From the IMG/VR virus record IMGVR_UViG_3300035199_000242, positions 1 through 42,396 of that record: 42,396 bases of DNA. The stretch is one strand, 5' to 3'. Made by a program: the position numbers and the translations under genes. Below, in pieces: positions 28,331-36,105 of the stretch. Positions within the stretch are counted from its first letter, which is position 1; each line of letters opens with the position of its first letter. The stretch comes from a virus. The notes beneath the pieces were generated by a model that saw nothing but the letters and a program-made list of their open reading frames with translations, did not search any database and was not told where the DNA came from.

Positions 28331-28849
28331 TTATGCACTTGTACCAATGAGAATGATGTCGTAGGTCGCCGCTGCGCCACTGTTATTGTTTAGCACGCGG
28401 ATCAGGTCGCCTGTTCCCGCCGAGACCGCAATCCCAGTGGCATCTGGTGCTGTCCAGACAAACAGACCACCCGCTCGGACGTAAATAAAGTCTGCCACCG
28501 CACCGAAGACCGGAACGTGATTCGAGACACCACCGAACGACATCGTGTCGCCATTCGCTGCTGCCGCAGAAAAATAAATTGCCTTCAGCTTCACAAACAC
28601 AAGTGTCTGACCGTAAGGGTCCGTCAGTCCACCACCATTCAGATCGAGCGATTCGCCCGTGCTCGCGGCGAGCGTGCGCTGGTCTACAAACGCGAGATCC
28701 GCTTGATTTGCTCCTGTTCCCGCTGCGATCGTCCACGAATTTGTATTTGATCCAGCCAATAGCTTGATGCTGCCCGTGCTCAACTCCAGCGTGTTAGTCA
28801 GTTGCGCTGAAACTTGTGCCCCGATGTCGCCTGTCAATGTTACTGCCAT
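28331..28849 (-). CDS. Putative tail/virion structural protein (172 aa)
   Basis: A 172-aa beta-rich, Ala/Gly/Thr-rich protein (TLTGDIGAQVSAQLTNTLELSTGSIKLLAG, GQTLVFVKLKAIYFSAAAANGDTMSF, IYVRAGGLFVWTAPDATGIAV, LNNNSGAAATYDIILIG) with the look of phage structural beta-sandwich proteins. It starts after GGAGCAGTAGATT and lies between the tail-completion protein and the tail tube. It could be a minor tail or decoration protein, or even the tube subunit itself. The two candidates cannot be separated by eye. Confidence 0.6.
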   Translation of the reverse strand: MAVTLTGDIGAQVSAQLTNTLELSTGSIKLLAGSNTNSWTIAAGTGANQADLAFVDQRTLAASTGESLDLNGGGLTDPYGQTLVFVKLKAIYFSAAAANGDTMSFGGVSNHVPVFGAVADFIYVRAGGLFVWTAPDATGIAVSAGTGDLIRVLNNNSGAAATYDIILIGTSA

Positions 28850-28852
28850 AAT

Positions 28853-29365
28853 CTACTGCTCCACGTTATTGAAAACACAGTCCATTTGAACCTCAAGTCG
28901 CCACGCTTCAATGGCACCACCTTCTCTGCCCGTTTCCCTGTCCAGTTCGATCTCTTCAAACGTCGGCATACTCATCCATCTGAAACTCTGGACGTTGATC
29001 AGTTTGTCGTCGGTGTCTGCGCTGGCAGGTGTAGCTGTCAGGATAATGCCTGCCATGCGCTGCAAGAACTTGCGCGACGTGCTCAGTCCGATGAACTGAA
29101 CACCCATTGCCCAGCAGTTGTTGGGTGCCTGATTCGGGCGCACATGAACGCTTGTGCGGTCCCCGTCGCCAGACATACGCAATGCCCACATCCTGTCCTC
29201 AGAGTCGTCTGGTGCCTGCTGGTCCGTGACCTTGAGTCGGCGATTGAAGCGACCGATGAACGCATCGACACCCTCCTCGCCACCTATCTTGTCCAGCAGG
29301 TAGTCGAAGAGACGACGCTCGATCGTCTCTAGCGTTGTACCGAGATCGGGCCAAGTGCTTGCCAT
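28853..29365 (-). CDS. Putative tail terminator/completion protein (170 aa)
   Basis: A 170-aa protein with an N-terminal helix (LETIERRLFDYLLDKIGG), central strands (MWALRMSGDGDRTSVHVRP, CWAMGVQFIGLS) and C-terminal strands (EAWRLEVQMDCVFNN). Size, helix-then-sheet layout and position just before the tail tube resemble tail terminator proteins. The start is a TAATG overlap with the preceding gene. No direct family match is recognised. Confidence 0.5.
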   Translation of the reverse strand: MASTWPDLGTTLETIERRLFDYLLDKIGGEEGVDAFIGRFNRRLKVTDQQAPDDSEDRMWALRMSGDGDRTSVHVRPNQAPNNCWAMGVQFIGLSTSRKFLQRMAGIILTATPASADTDDKLINVQSFRWMSMPTFEEIELDRETGREGGAIEAWRLEVQMDCVFNNVEQ

Positions 29366-30240
29366 TACTTGATCACCTTTGCGCTCTTGAGACGCTGCTT
29401 GTTTGCGCGCTCGATTATTTGATGGGCACGCTTCTTGACGTGCTTGTCGAGATCTCGCTGCCGTGTTCGTGCTGCGGCAACGCGGTCGGTCATAAGAAGT
29501 TTTGTCGCCGCATAGCGCACACGGTTGATAGCCTGCAATGCTCCCCTGCCATCATTCGGGTTAATGCGTCCCCACCCGTCGCCCGTTGACGCGAGCATGT
29601 TTTTGCGGACCCACTTTGGTATTCTGGGTTGCGCCCCTGACCGCTTGCAGAACACCAGATACCCTCGCGTAAACCCTGCCTTCAGCCTGCCGACACGCTC
29701 GATGGTTTTGGCTACATAGGCGCGCTTCGCAGACTTCGACACATGGGCCTTGTTGACGATCGTGTGCCCCCCTATTTTCTCACGTGGGATGCCCTTGACC
29801 CGACCGTCTTCCGGTCTGCGCCGATCTTGGTGGAGTTCGGGCAAAACGCCGAGACCTGTTGGCGAATACATGGGTGGCTCAATGTGGTATACCTTCCCCG
29901 TCGAACGATTTTCTACTCGGTACAAGATGCCGCCCGAACTCGGTCGGACCTCGTCGAATGAGTACGCGGACTCATTTACCCCAACCGCAATCTTGTTGAT
30001 GTCCAGCACGACCCGTCGCTCGCCCAACTTTTTGCCCGACTTGTCAGCCAACTTGATATTCTTGTCGCTGAACATGTCTGCCCTCTGTTTGCGCGGCTGA
30101 CTGCGGCGCACCATGTCAGCACAATAAAGGCGCATTTGGTCGTAGCAGATGAATGCGAGGTTGACACCCAGTGCTTTCGCGACGAGACCCATTTCGCGCT
30201 TCAGCTTGGCAGGATCAAAGTCTGGCTGGATCGCGATCAT
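29365..30240 (-). CDS. Head-tail/minor tail morphogenesis protein (291 aa)
   Basis: A basic 291-aa protein: helical N-terminus (DPAKLKREMGLVAKALGVNLAFICYDQMRLY), a region of conserved-looking loops (GGILYRVENRSTGKVYHIEPPMYSPTG), and a strongly basic helical C-terminus (KKRAHQIIERANKQRLKSAKVIK). The position matches the HK97 gp10-like slot, but it is about twice that family's length, so the assignment is positional. It overlaps its upstream neighbour by ATGA and its downstream neighbour by TAATG. Confidence 0.5.
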   Translation of the reverse strand: MIAIQPDFDPAKLKREMGLVAKALGVNLAFICYDQMRLYCADMVRRSQPRKQRADMFSDKNIKLADKSGKKLGERRVVLDINKIAVGVNESAYSFDEVRPSSGGILYRVENRSTGKVYHIEPPMYSPTGLGVLPELHQDRRRPEDGRVKGIPREKIGGHTIVNKAHVSKSAKRAYVAKTIERVGRLKAGFTRGYLVFCKRSGAQPRIPKWVRKNMLASTGDGWGRINPNDGRGALQAINRVRYAATKLLMTDRVAAARTRQRDLDKHVKKRAHQIIERANKQRLKSAKVIK

Positions 30241-30560
30241 GTCTCTCTTTGCAGACGCAGAATCGTGACTGCGTGCCTCGTTGTGTCCACCTCTGTGACA
30301 TAGTAGACAACCGTGCCATGCTTGACTGCATCCCGCACGGCAGGCACTCCGTTCGTGAACCTGCTGGTCTTGGTGGTGAACAGACCATCGGACTCCTCGA
30401 AAACGAATGAGTCCTCGGACGCATCGCGCAGGGAGACTCCCGACAGCAACCCGACGACAGAGTCCCCCGTCTTGACGACGGTGATTGTCTGCTTCAGATC
30501 ATCAGCATGGGCATCCTCGACGAAGTCGATTGCGTCTGACATTAAGTCGGTGATGCTCAT
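30237..30560 (-). CDS. Putative head closure protein (107 aa)
   Basis: A 107-aa protein that starts with an acidic helix (LMSDAIDFVEDAHADDLKQ) and continues as a small beta barrel (ITVVKTGDSVVGLLSGVSLRD, VVYYVTEVDTTRHAVTILRLQ). That helix-barrel layout and the position between decoration/capsid genes and tail-completion genes fit a head-tail joining or closure protein. There is no obvious Shine-Dalgarno. A strong hairpin lies just upstream in its mRNA. Confidence 0.5.
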   Translation of the reverse strand: MSITDLMSDAIDFVEDAHADDLKQTITVVKTGDSVVGLLSGVSLRDASEDSFVFEESDGLFTTKTSRFTNGVPAVRDAVKHGTVVYYVTEVDTTRHAVTILRLQRET

Positions 30561-30574
30561 GGTTGATATTAGAA

Positions 30575-30609
30575 GGGCGAGCAGACGTGCTCACACGTGC
30601 TGCTCGCCC
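30575..30609 (-). terminator. Strong two-part hairpin between decoration and head-closure genes
   Basis: GGGCGAGCA (30575-30583) pairs perfectly with TGCTCGCCC (30601-30609), and inside it ACGTG (30585-30589) pairs with CACGT (30594-30598) around a CTCA loop. On the leftward mRNA it is followed by TTCTAATATC, not a full U-run. It probably attenuates or processes the transcript after the capsid genes, lowering tail gene expression relative to capsid. Confidence 0.65.
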
Positions 30610-30636
30610 AGATGTGCGTGCGGAGAAGCGCGAGTG

Positions 30637-31161
30637 TTACGGACCCGTAGTGGTGTTCGACTTCAGCAATCCATTCACAAACACCGAGATGTTCGTTTGA
30701 GCAACAGTCCGACCCAGATTCGTGATCGTAACCGTGGTCTGACCGTCAGGTCGAAGACTCGCGTTCAGATCAATCTCGATGATGCCCTGCGTCGTAGCTG
30801 GAGACGCATTGCTCGACACGGCAAGTCCGATGAACTTGTCCGCAGTAGCGGTGGCAGTCACCGATGTCGAGGTTGCATCCCAATACATGCGCGTACCGAG
30901 CACGGTCGTCTCGTTGGTGTAGTGCCGCAGCGCATAAACGCCAGACACCGACACCACTCCCTGCGTGTTCGCGCCGATTTGACTCAACGCGACTCCGTAG
31001 CGATCGCCGAGATCGACGACATCACCAACCGCATAAGCGGTCGCCGACTTGTACCAAACCTGTCCTGCGCCGCGCACGAAGTTCATCGCAGCGAACGAAG
31101 ACACCGACACCAGAGCAGCAGCGAGAAGCACGGCTCCGATTTTCAATTTCATCTGTTTCAT
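30637..31161 (-). CDS. DUF2190-like capsid decoration protein with signal peptide
   Basis: Residues 1-24 (MKQMKLKIGAVLLAAALVSVSSFA) form a typical Sec signal peptide with cleavage after SFA. The mature part matches the DUF2190 family: NFVRGAGQVWYKSATAYAVGDVVDLGDRYGVAL, then GVVSVSGVYALRH and DKFIGLAVSSNASPATTQGIIEIDL. It then ends in a short extra C-terminal strand region (TVTITNLGRTVAQTNISVFVNG). DUF2190 proteins are small trimeric capsid-decorating or head-associated proteins encoded next to the major capsid gene, exactly as here. The ATG follows AGAGGAACCAGGAAT. The signal peptide is not expected for a cytoplasmically assembled head. Confidence 0.75.
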   Translation of the reverse strand: MKQMKLKIGAVLLAAALVSVSSFAAMNFVRGAGQVWYKSATAYAVGDVVDLGDRYGVALSQIGANTQGVVSVSGVYALRHYTNETTVLGTRMYWDATSTSVTATATADKFIGLAVSSNASPATTQGIIEIDLNASLRPDGQTTVTITNLGRTVAQTNISVFVNGLLKSNTTTGP

Positions 31162-31256
31162 ATTCCTGGTTCCTCTTTTTGTGTTTCGATGTGCGAATGA
31201 TCGTCGTCCGATCAGTGGCGCGACCTACCGCGATTGGCAGGCCGCACCCAGATCGT

Positions 31257-32888
31257 TTAGGAGACGGCAACCTCCTTGACTGCGCCACGGAAGTCGATGG
31301 CGGCAGCACCACAGTCGTGGCGAACCTTCCATACGCGACCGTCAGCAGCGGTGCCGTTGTTCTCGACCTCTTCCATGAACGGAGTCTGGTTCCCGCCGAG
31401 GAATGCGACCTCGATGACTGGGGCGACCAGTGTGCTCGCGAACAGGTAGTAACCCGTGGTCGAGTTGCCCGTGATGTTCGAGTCTTCGAGGGAAGGCTCG
31501 AAGTGAGGCTGAACGATGTTCTGCAAGGGGTTAACCCCTTCAACACCCTGACCGTAACTGGTTTCGCCCAGTACGGCGCGGACCCACTCCCACCCTGTCG
31601 AGGGGAAGAGACCAACGACGGGAGACAGGCGCAGGTTCATCTGCTCACCCGTCACATCACCGTGCTGGTACGCGGTCTGCTGCATCATAGTCGTGACGAG
31701 GTTGGCGATGCCTGCCCGTGCGGTCGCGACGGATGTCAGACCGTAGGCACTCAGGTCGTCACTGATGTTGGAGTTGCCTGACGAGAACAACGCATTACCG
31801 TTCGTCATCGTCGGGTTCGAGAGCAGGACCGTGACCGCGAGGTCATTCGGTAGCCGACCAGCGGCATGACCGAGTTTCATCGGGATCGTGGTGAACGCAT
31901 CGAGATCGTCGTTTACGATCGCCTGCCGAGACAGGTTGAATGCGTTACCATAGGTCACGACGGCAAGGGTCTCTTGCTCTTCCGCGATCTTGGTCGTCGG
32001 GTAGGTGCCGAACTCAGGAATCTCCACCAATTTGCCCACTTCGGACATCTTGATGCGCTTCTGATTCTTGAAGTCGTTGGCGTTACCGATCTTGCACCAC
32101 TCCTGGTACGTCGGGTTCGCCAGATCAGCACCCATGAGCATAGCCTTGTTCGCCGTATCCGCGAGGATCAGCGGGAAGTCGCTCGTACCGATCGTGATTG
32201 ACTCAGCGGCGCGTGTTCCCAGATCCCACGAATGGACCGCATCACCACGGAGGGCGAGCGATACGATCTGCTCACGGTTGCCCTGCTGGAACGGGATACC
32301 AGCAATCTTGAGGCACTCTTCGGCGAGACGAACGAGCGAGAGACCACCAACGGAACCCTGCGCCTCGCGCTGATCCTCGTCGCTGATGTTCTTGTGCCCT
32401 GCGCGAAGGCGCATGGCCGTGCTCGCTTGACGAGCGAACTTGTCGCGCTGGTCGGAACCGAACTCGACACGGTCGGAACCATGCGTCGGAACGCTTTGCA
32501 AGCGGGACTCGGCAACGTCAAGCAAGTGACCACGCACCTGATCAACCGTCGCTTCACTGTTAACAAAATCGGCAACGTCAGTATTGAACCGTGCGCCCAA
32601 TGCGTTGATCTCGCTGCAACGAACCCGCTCGGCGACAATCAGTCGCGACGCGATCTGTTCCGGCGTTTCGGTCGTCTGTGCAGTGAGTTCTGGGGCGGGA
32701 GCAGCGGCACGCGGGACGGATTCGACTTCCGTGCGGGTCACTGGTTCGTCTGCGACAATTTCCGCGATCGGAGCGTCGCCACTTGTCAGTGCTGCGACTT
32801 CGCGCTCATCGACCTCGATGATGTCGCCTGCATTGTACTGACGGACACCCATAAGGTGATCGAGCAGCAAGCGTAGTTTCTTCTTCAT
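31257..32888 (-). CDS. Internal start: capsid precursor without protease (543 aa)
   Basis: The ATG at 32888 lies in the same frame as the fusion ORF, behind GACGAGGAAATACAACG. The peptide that follows (MKKKLRLLLDHLMGVRQYNAGDIIEVDEREV) looks like a genuine N-terminus placed after a Gln/Arg-rich linker (TQQRRGNTT). Initiation here would allow many capsid subunits per protease copy, as assembly needs. This is an inferred second product, not a separate gene. Confidence 0.5.
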   Translation of the reverse strand: MKKKLRLLLDHLMGVRQYNAGDIIEVDEREVAALTSGDAPIAEIVADEPVTRTEVESVPRAAAPAPELTAQTTETPEQIASRLIVAERVRCSEINALGARFNTDVADFVNSEATVDQVRGHLLDVAESRLQSVPTHGSDRVEFGSDQRDKFARQASTAMRLRAGHKNISDEDQREAQGSVGGLSLVRLAEECLKIAGIPFQQGNREQIVSLALRGDAVHSWDLGTRAAESITIGTSDFPLILADTANKAMLMGADLANPTYQEWCKIGNANDFKNQKRIKMSEVGKLVEIPEFGTYPTTKIAEEQETLAVVTYGNAFNLSRQAIVNDDLDAFTTIPMKLGHAAGRLPNDLAVTVLLSNPTMTNGNALFSSGNSNISDDLSAYGLTSVATARAGIANLVTTMMQQTAYQHGDVTGEQMNLRLSPVVGLFPSTGWEWVRAVLGETSYGQGVEGVNPLQNIVQPHFEPSLEDSNITGNSTTGYYLFASTLVAPVIEVAFLGGNQTPFMEEVENNGTAADGRVWKVRHDCGAAAIDFRGAVKEVAVS

Positions 32889-33578
32889 CGTTGTATTTCC
32901 TCGTCTTTGTTGTGTTCTGTTTACGCCGACACTTGGGTCGGCAGGTATCGGCGTTAGCGATGCTTCGAGTATGTCTGTATCGAGTCCAATCCACGCTGGG
33001 CCAGAGATACGGTCGTTAAATTTAATGGACTCATCTTCGAGCCACAACCAGCGTCGGGTGAGGAATCCACCGGATACTCCTCGCAGGGTCTTATCGACAA
33101 GAACTTCATGCTTTGCTGTTTGCGCTTCGGGTGTTGTCCCAAATCTGATGAGAGCCTTAGTCTTTCTCGTCTCTTCGTCAAGCCAGACTCGTTCTGGGAC
33201 CGCTACTATCTGGCGCGGGTCGTGGTTCTTGAGAATAGCACCCACCTCCATCAGTCGATTGAGTCGCATGTCACGCGGGTCATGGGAGATGATTTCACGC
33301 TCGCCGAAAGCGTCTATCACTGGGTATTCGCTGGTGATCGAAATCTCCACCAAGTCGTCTCCGTCGTTCTCGACAGCACGTGCATCGGCGTTGATGTGAA
33401 CGTCCAGCCTGTCGGGATTGGGATCGACGAACTCGCGGATGCCGTCTTCACGGGTCTCCTGCTCCACCAGTCGTCCGCGCCACTCCTCGGCCACACGCTG
33501 CGCGTGCGATTGTGCCGTGCGAGATCCGGCTCCATCACGCTGCACGAATGAGGTCTGCAAAGGGTTGTGTTCGCTCAT
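31257..33578 (-). CDS. Fused prohead protease - major capsid protein
   Basis: The 773-aa ORF joins two head proteins. Residues ~55-220 form an S78-type prohead protease: H119 in LKNHDPRQ, S169 in RGVSGGF, and the closing LEASLTPIPADPSV. Residues ~330-773 form the major capsid protein, with a scaffold-like helical stretch between (residues ~290-420) and a capsid core including FNLSRQAIVNDDLDAF, LLSNPTMTNGNALFSS, LGETSYGQGVEGVNPLQNI and IEVAFLGG. An in-frame ATG at residue 231 (position 32888, MKKKLRLLLD) has AGGA about 9 nt upstream and could give free capsid precursor. The layout matches Mu-like/lambda-like phages in which protease, scaffold and capsid are linked. Confidence 0.82.
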   Translation of the reverse strand: MSEHNPLQTSFVQRDGAGSRTAQSHAQRVAEEWRGRLVEQETREDGIREFVDPNPDRLDVHINADARAVENDGDDLVEISITSEYPVIDAFGEREIISHDPRDMRLNRLMEVGAILKNHDPRQIVAVPERVWLDEETRKTKALIRFGTTPEAQTAKHEVLVDKTLRGVSGGFLTRRWLWLEDESIKFNDRISGPAWIGLDTDILEASLTPIPADPSVGVNRTQQRRGNTTMKKKLRLLLDHLMGVRQYNAGDIIEVDEREVAALTSGDAPIAEIVADEPVTRTEVESVPRAAAPAPELTAQTTETPEQIASRLIVAERVRCSEINALGARFNTDVADFVNSEATVDQVRGHLLDVAESRLQSVPTHGSDRVEFGSDQRDKFARQASTAMRLRAGHKNISDEDQREAQGSVGGLSLVRLAEECLKIAGIPFQQGNREQIVSLALRGDAVHSWDLGTRAAESITIGTSDFPLILADTANKAMLMGADLANPTYQEWCKIGNANDFKNQKRIKMSEVGKLVEIPEFGTYPTTKIAEEQETLAVVTYGNAFNLSRQAIVNDDLDAFTTIPMKLGHAAGRLPNDLAVTVLLSNPTMTNGNALFSSGNSNISDDLSAYGLTSVATARAGIANLVTTMMQQTAYQHGDVTGEQMNLRLSPVVGLFPSTGWEWVRAVLGETSYGQGVEGVNPLQNIVQPHFEPSLEDSNITGNSTTGYYLFASTLVAPVIEVAFLGGNQTPFMEEVENNGTAADGRVWKVRHDCGAAAIDFRGAVKEVAVS

Positions 33579-35239
33579 GTGTCATCTCCCTGTGTTGACG
33601 TTGCTGGTTGCATCTCTGCCTCCACCGCTGGGTCATCGTCTGACTCACCAAGTTTAGCAAGTGCCTCTGCGGTTCCGTCGAGTTCGTTCGGCAGACCAGC
33701 GTCCTGTTTCATCTTTTCAATTCTTGCGCGTTTCGAGATTTGCATCTTCGCGTCGTAACCGAGCGCGGACGCTTCATCGTCAAGCGTCGTGATGCCGCTT
33801 TGCATCGACTTCTCGCTTGCGTTCACCTGTTGCAACGGGTTGATGCCGCGATCCCATCCGGCAGGCATCCATGTGTGCCTGCGCCACCGACGAGGGTTCA
33901 CCTCGTAATCGACCACATTCACTGTTATTGCCCCACTCATTACTCCCGCATCGAACCAGTTGCGGAAAATTGCAGAGAGTGACTTCTTCGCGAAGTGCTT
34001 CATCAGGGGTCGATACCCTTGAAAGTCATGGTTCTCCTGCTGTCTGCCGCCAGCAAAGGTCGTGTCGCTTGTGTCACGGGTCAGTCCGATATACGACATC
34101 CCCCCTTCATAGCCCGATCCAATAGCCTGCAAGTTAGATCCGAGAAACATTTTGTATGCAGACTCAGGTGTGGTCTTTTCGATGACGTGCGCCTTAAACC
34201 CGTCAGGCACCTTGAGGATCGCACCCGTGGCGAGGTTTGTTATTCGATTGCCATTGGCATCCGTGGGAAACCCCTCTGCGGTCGTAGGGGTATCTGCCGC
34301 TCCACCGTCGAACCCGTCTCCAGCCTCGTCGCCCATGCCTTCCAGCATGACCGAGAAGAATGCCGCGATCTTGTTACGGATCAACTGGGCATCGTTGTAC
34401 TGCTCGACCTGATAGAGTTTGTCGGCGACTGGTGTGACAAACGGGATGCCGCGCACTTGGAACGGGAACCGCTTTTTGAACAGGTGGATGACGTTCTCGG
34501 CAGGAATGCGCCGCGACTCTACGCGAGAAGGTCGGCGCGGGTCGAGTACATCGGTCGTGTGCATCCAGTAGGCGACGGGTTTCCACGTTGTCGCGTTAAG
34601 TTCGATGCCCATGATAACGGGGTTGCCATTATACTCCGTGCGGTTGTAATCGACGAAGTCGGCATCGACAACCTGCATCGCGAATGGGACGACATCGACC
34701 GCACGCGAGACTTGGTGAACGATAAAAACCTCACCGTCCTCGACCCAGCGGCGAAACATGAGGGGTTGCATCTCCCAGAACTCGTCAGGCGACCCGTCGC
34801 TGCTAGTGAGCGTCACCTGTTCGCTCCACTCGCGAAACAAGTCTTCCACAAAGTCGTTGAACTCATCACGTGGTTTGGCGACCGTAGTGCCATCTGCCTG
34901 ACGCTCGAAGCGTCGTGCCTCCATGTGCAAATCAAACCCTGTGCCAACACAAAAATTAACGAGCGTATTGACAGCACTCGATCCGTAGGGATTGTTTGCG
35001 GCCAACCAGCGTGAACGCGCACGCAACTTGCGTAGTTCGCGCACCAGGATCACATTGATGTCTTCGAGGGATGTGTTCCAGTTGAAGTTGAGTCGGTTGC
35101 TTTCCGCGCTCTTGAAGGCAGCACGGTTCATTCGCTCAATGAACTCAAACGCTTCACTGCGCTCGCTTTGTGACTTTGCCTCGAAGTGCAGTTGGTGCCC
35201 GTTCGGGCCGTACAGCAATGTTTCTTCAGTCGCACTCAT
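33575..35239 (-). CDS. Portal protein (lambda family)
   Basis: This 554-aa protein carries the lambda-type portal signature near its start: VRELRKLRARSRWLAANNPYGSSAVNTLVNFCVGTGF. Then follow a MQVVDADFVDYNR strand, GIELNATTWKPVAYWMHTTD, IPAENVIHLFKKRFPFQVRGIPFV and QYNDAQLIRNKIAAFFSVML, the usual stem and crown-forming regions. Twelve copies form the DNA entry channel at one head vertex and dock terminase. It starts overlapping the gpW-like gene and its stop overlaps the protease/capsid start. Confidence 0.9.
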   Translation of the reverse strand: MSATEETLLYGPNGHQLHFEAKSQSERSEAFEFIERMNRAAFKSAESNRLNFNWNTSLEDINVILVRELRKLRARSRWLAANNPYGSSAVNTLVNFCVGTGFDLHMEARRFERQADGTTVAKPRDEFNDFVEDLFREWSEQVTLTSSDGSPDEFWEMQPLMFRRWVEDGEVFIVHQVSRAVDVVPFAMQVVDADFVDYNRTEYNGNPVIMGIELNATTWKPVAYWMHTTDVLDPRRPSRVESRRIPAENVIHLFKKRFPFQVRGIPFVTPVADKLYQVEQYNDAQLIRNKIAAFFSVMLEGMGDEAGDGFDGGAADTPTTAEGFPTDANGNRITNLATGAILKVPDGFKAHVIEKTTPESAYKMFLGSNLQAIGSGYEGGMSYIGLTRDTSDTTFAGGRQQENHDFQGYRPLMKHFAKKSLSAIFRNWFDAGVMSGAITVNVVDYEVNPRRWRRHTWMPAGWDRGINPLQQVNASEKSMQSGITTLDDEASALGYDAKMQISKRARIEKMKQDAGLPNELDGTAEALAKLGESDDDPAVEAEMQPATSTQGDDT

Positions 35240-35454
35240 GCGTTTATGAACCGGACCAGCGAATATGCACGCGAGTTGGGTGTCAACGAGGCAATTTGCT
35301 GGCGCACATACTTCAGCACCTCTAACTGCTCCGACAGTGAACGATAGCTAACAGTGATGTTAGACAACGAGTGCGACCCGATGTTTACACCCTTCTGCCA
35401 GTCGGTGACGATCTTCGTTTCGAGCGTCTCCCAGTCAGTCTTGCTGAGTGCCAT
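35236..35454 (-). CDS. gpW-like head-tail joining protein (72 aa)
   Basis: From the ATG at 35454 the product is 72 residues: MALSKTDWETLETKIVTDWQKGVNIGSH as helix, a beta hairpin (ITVSYRSL), and a second helix (SEQLEVLKYVRQQIASL). Size, helix-hairpin-helix layout and location between terminase and portal genes match lambda gpW, which joins head and tail. A TTG at 35490 would add 12 residues and is less likely. It overlaps the portal start by 4 nt. Confidence 0.65.
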   Translation of the reverse strand: MALSKTDWETLETKIVTDWQKGVNIGSHSLSNITVSYRSLSEQLEVLKYVRQQIASLTPNSRAYSLVRFINA

Positions 35455-35501
35455 CTTGCGACGATGCCGTATCTGGCAACCGTGCGTCAAGCGGGGGTCC
35501 G

Positions 35502-35768
35502 CTAATGACTAGCGAGACCAGCGATCGAGTCCACGTGGTGCGGAAGATCAACGACCGATACCCGCTCATGCCGCTCATGCGTCATGCCGCACCTGTCGCA
35601 GCGGCGAACACGCTTGATTGTCTTCTCGTCGTAGTGCTCGGTCTTGTACACCTTCACCCTATTGCTGCCGCAGTCTGGGCAGGGGTTCTTGTTCTCGTCC
35701 AGGACTGTAGCCCAGCGCGGATACGCCTTCTGCCCGTTCGTGGGCACTTCCTTCCTGTCGGTTGTCAT
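35502..35768 (-). CDS. Zinc-ribbon protein (88 aa)
   Basis: An 88-aa protein with two CxxC knuckles (PCPDCGS and RRCDRCGMTHE) 19 residues apart, a classic zinc ribbon, after a Lys/Pro-rich N-terminus. It lies between the large terminase and the gpW-like gene. Such proteins can bind nucleic acid or assist DNA packaging, but the role here is unknown. Its start overlaps the stop of the preceding 108-aa gene. Confidence 0.65.
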   Translation of the reverse strand: MTTDRKEVPTNGQKAYPRWATVLDENKNPCPDCGSNRVKVYKTEHYDEKTIKRVRRCDRCGMTHERHERVSVVDLPHHVDSIAGLASH

Positions 35769-36091
35769 GCGGAGGCAGGGGTCTTCGCTTTGACCGTGAT
35801 GCCATCGGCAGCAAATGTGATCGTGACCGCTTGCCCCACGACTGCCTGCGGCAACGGCATTTTCAGCGCGCCCAGCGACGGATTGTCCATGCTATGCACC
35901 GTGGCGACACGTGTCCGCTGGTCACCTGTTCCGACGTTCGCGACGCTTGTCACCCGTCCGTTCAGCGTCTTCGACGCGGGACGTTTTTTCGCTGCGGGTG
36001 GCGGCTCGGTGGATGGTGTTGTCGGTGTTTCCTTTTTGCCCGTAGCTTTCTTTTCGTCCGTAGCTTTCTTTTTGTCCTTCTTCGGTGGCAT
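35765..36091 (-). CDS. Lys/Pro-rich hypothetical protein (108 aa)
   Basis: The first 40 residues are disordered-looking Lys/Thr/Pro/Ala sequence (MPPKKDKKKATDEKKATGKK), and the last 65 form a probable small beta barrel (TLNGRVTSVANVGTGDQRTRVATVHSM, QAVVGQAVTITFAADGITVKAK). The layout of charged tail plus barrel suggests a DNA- or capsid-associated accessory. No family is recognised. It lies 15 nt after terminase. Confidence 0.55.
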   Translation of the reverse strand: MPPKKDKKKATDEKKATGKKETPTTPSTEPPPAAKKRPASKTLNGRVTSVANVGTGDQRTRVATVHSMDNPSLGALKMPLPQAVVGQAVTITFAADGITVKAKTPASA

Positions 36092-36105
36092 GAGTTTTTC
36101 CTTTG

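Noticed and set aside
31527-31538. Third GGGGTTAACCCC palindrome
   Set aside because: Lies inside the capsid coding sequence (Val-Asn-Pro codons), far from any regulatory gap. Probably chance.
33995-35014. 339-codon plus-strand ORF opposite the portal gene
   Set aside because: Antisense shadow of a firmly assigned portal protein.
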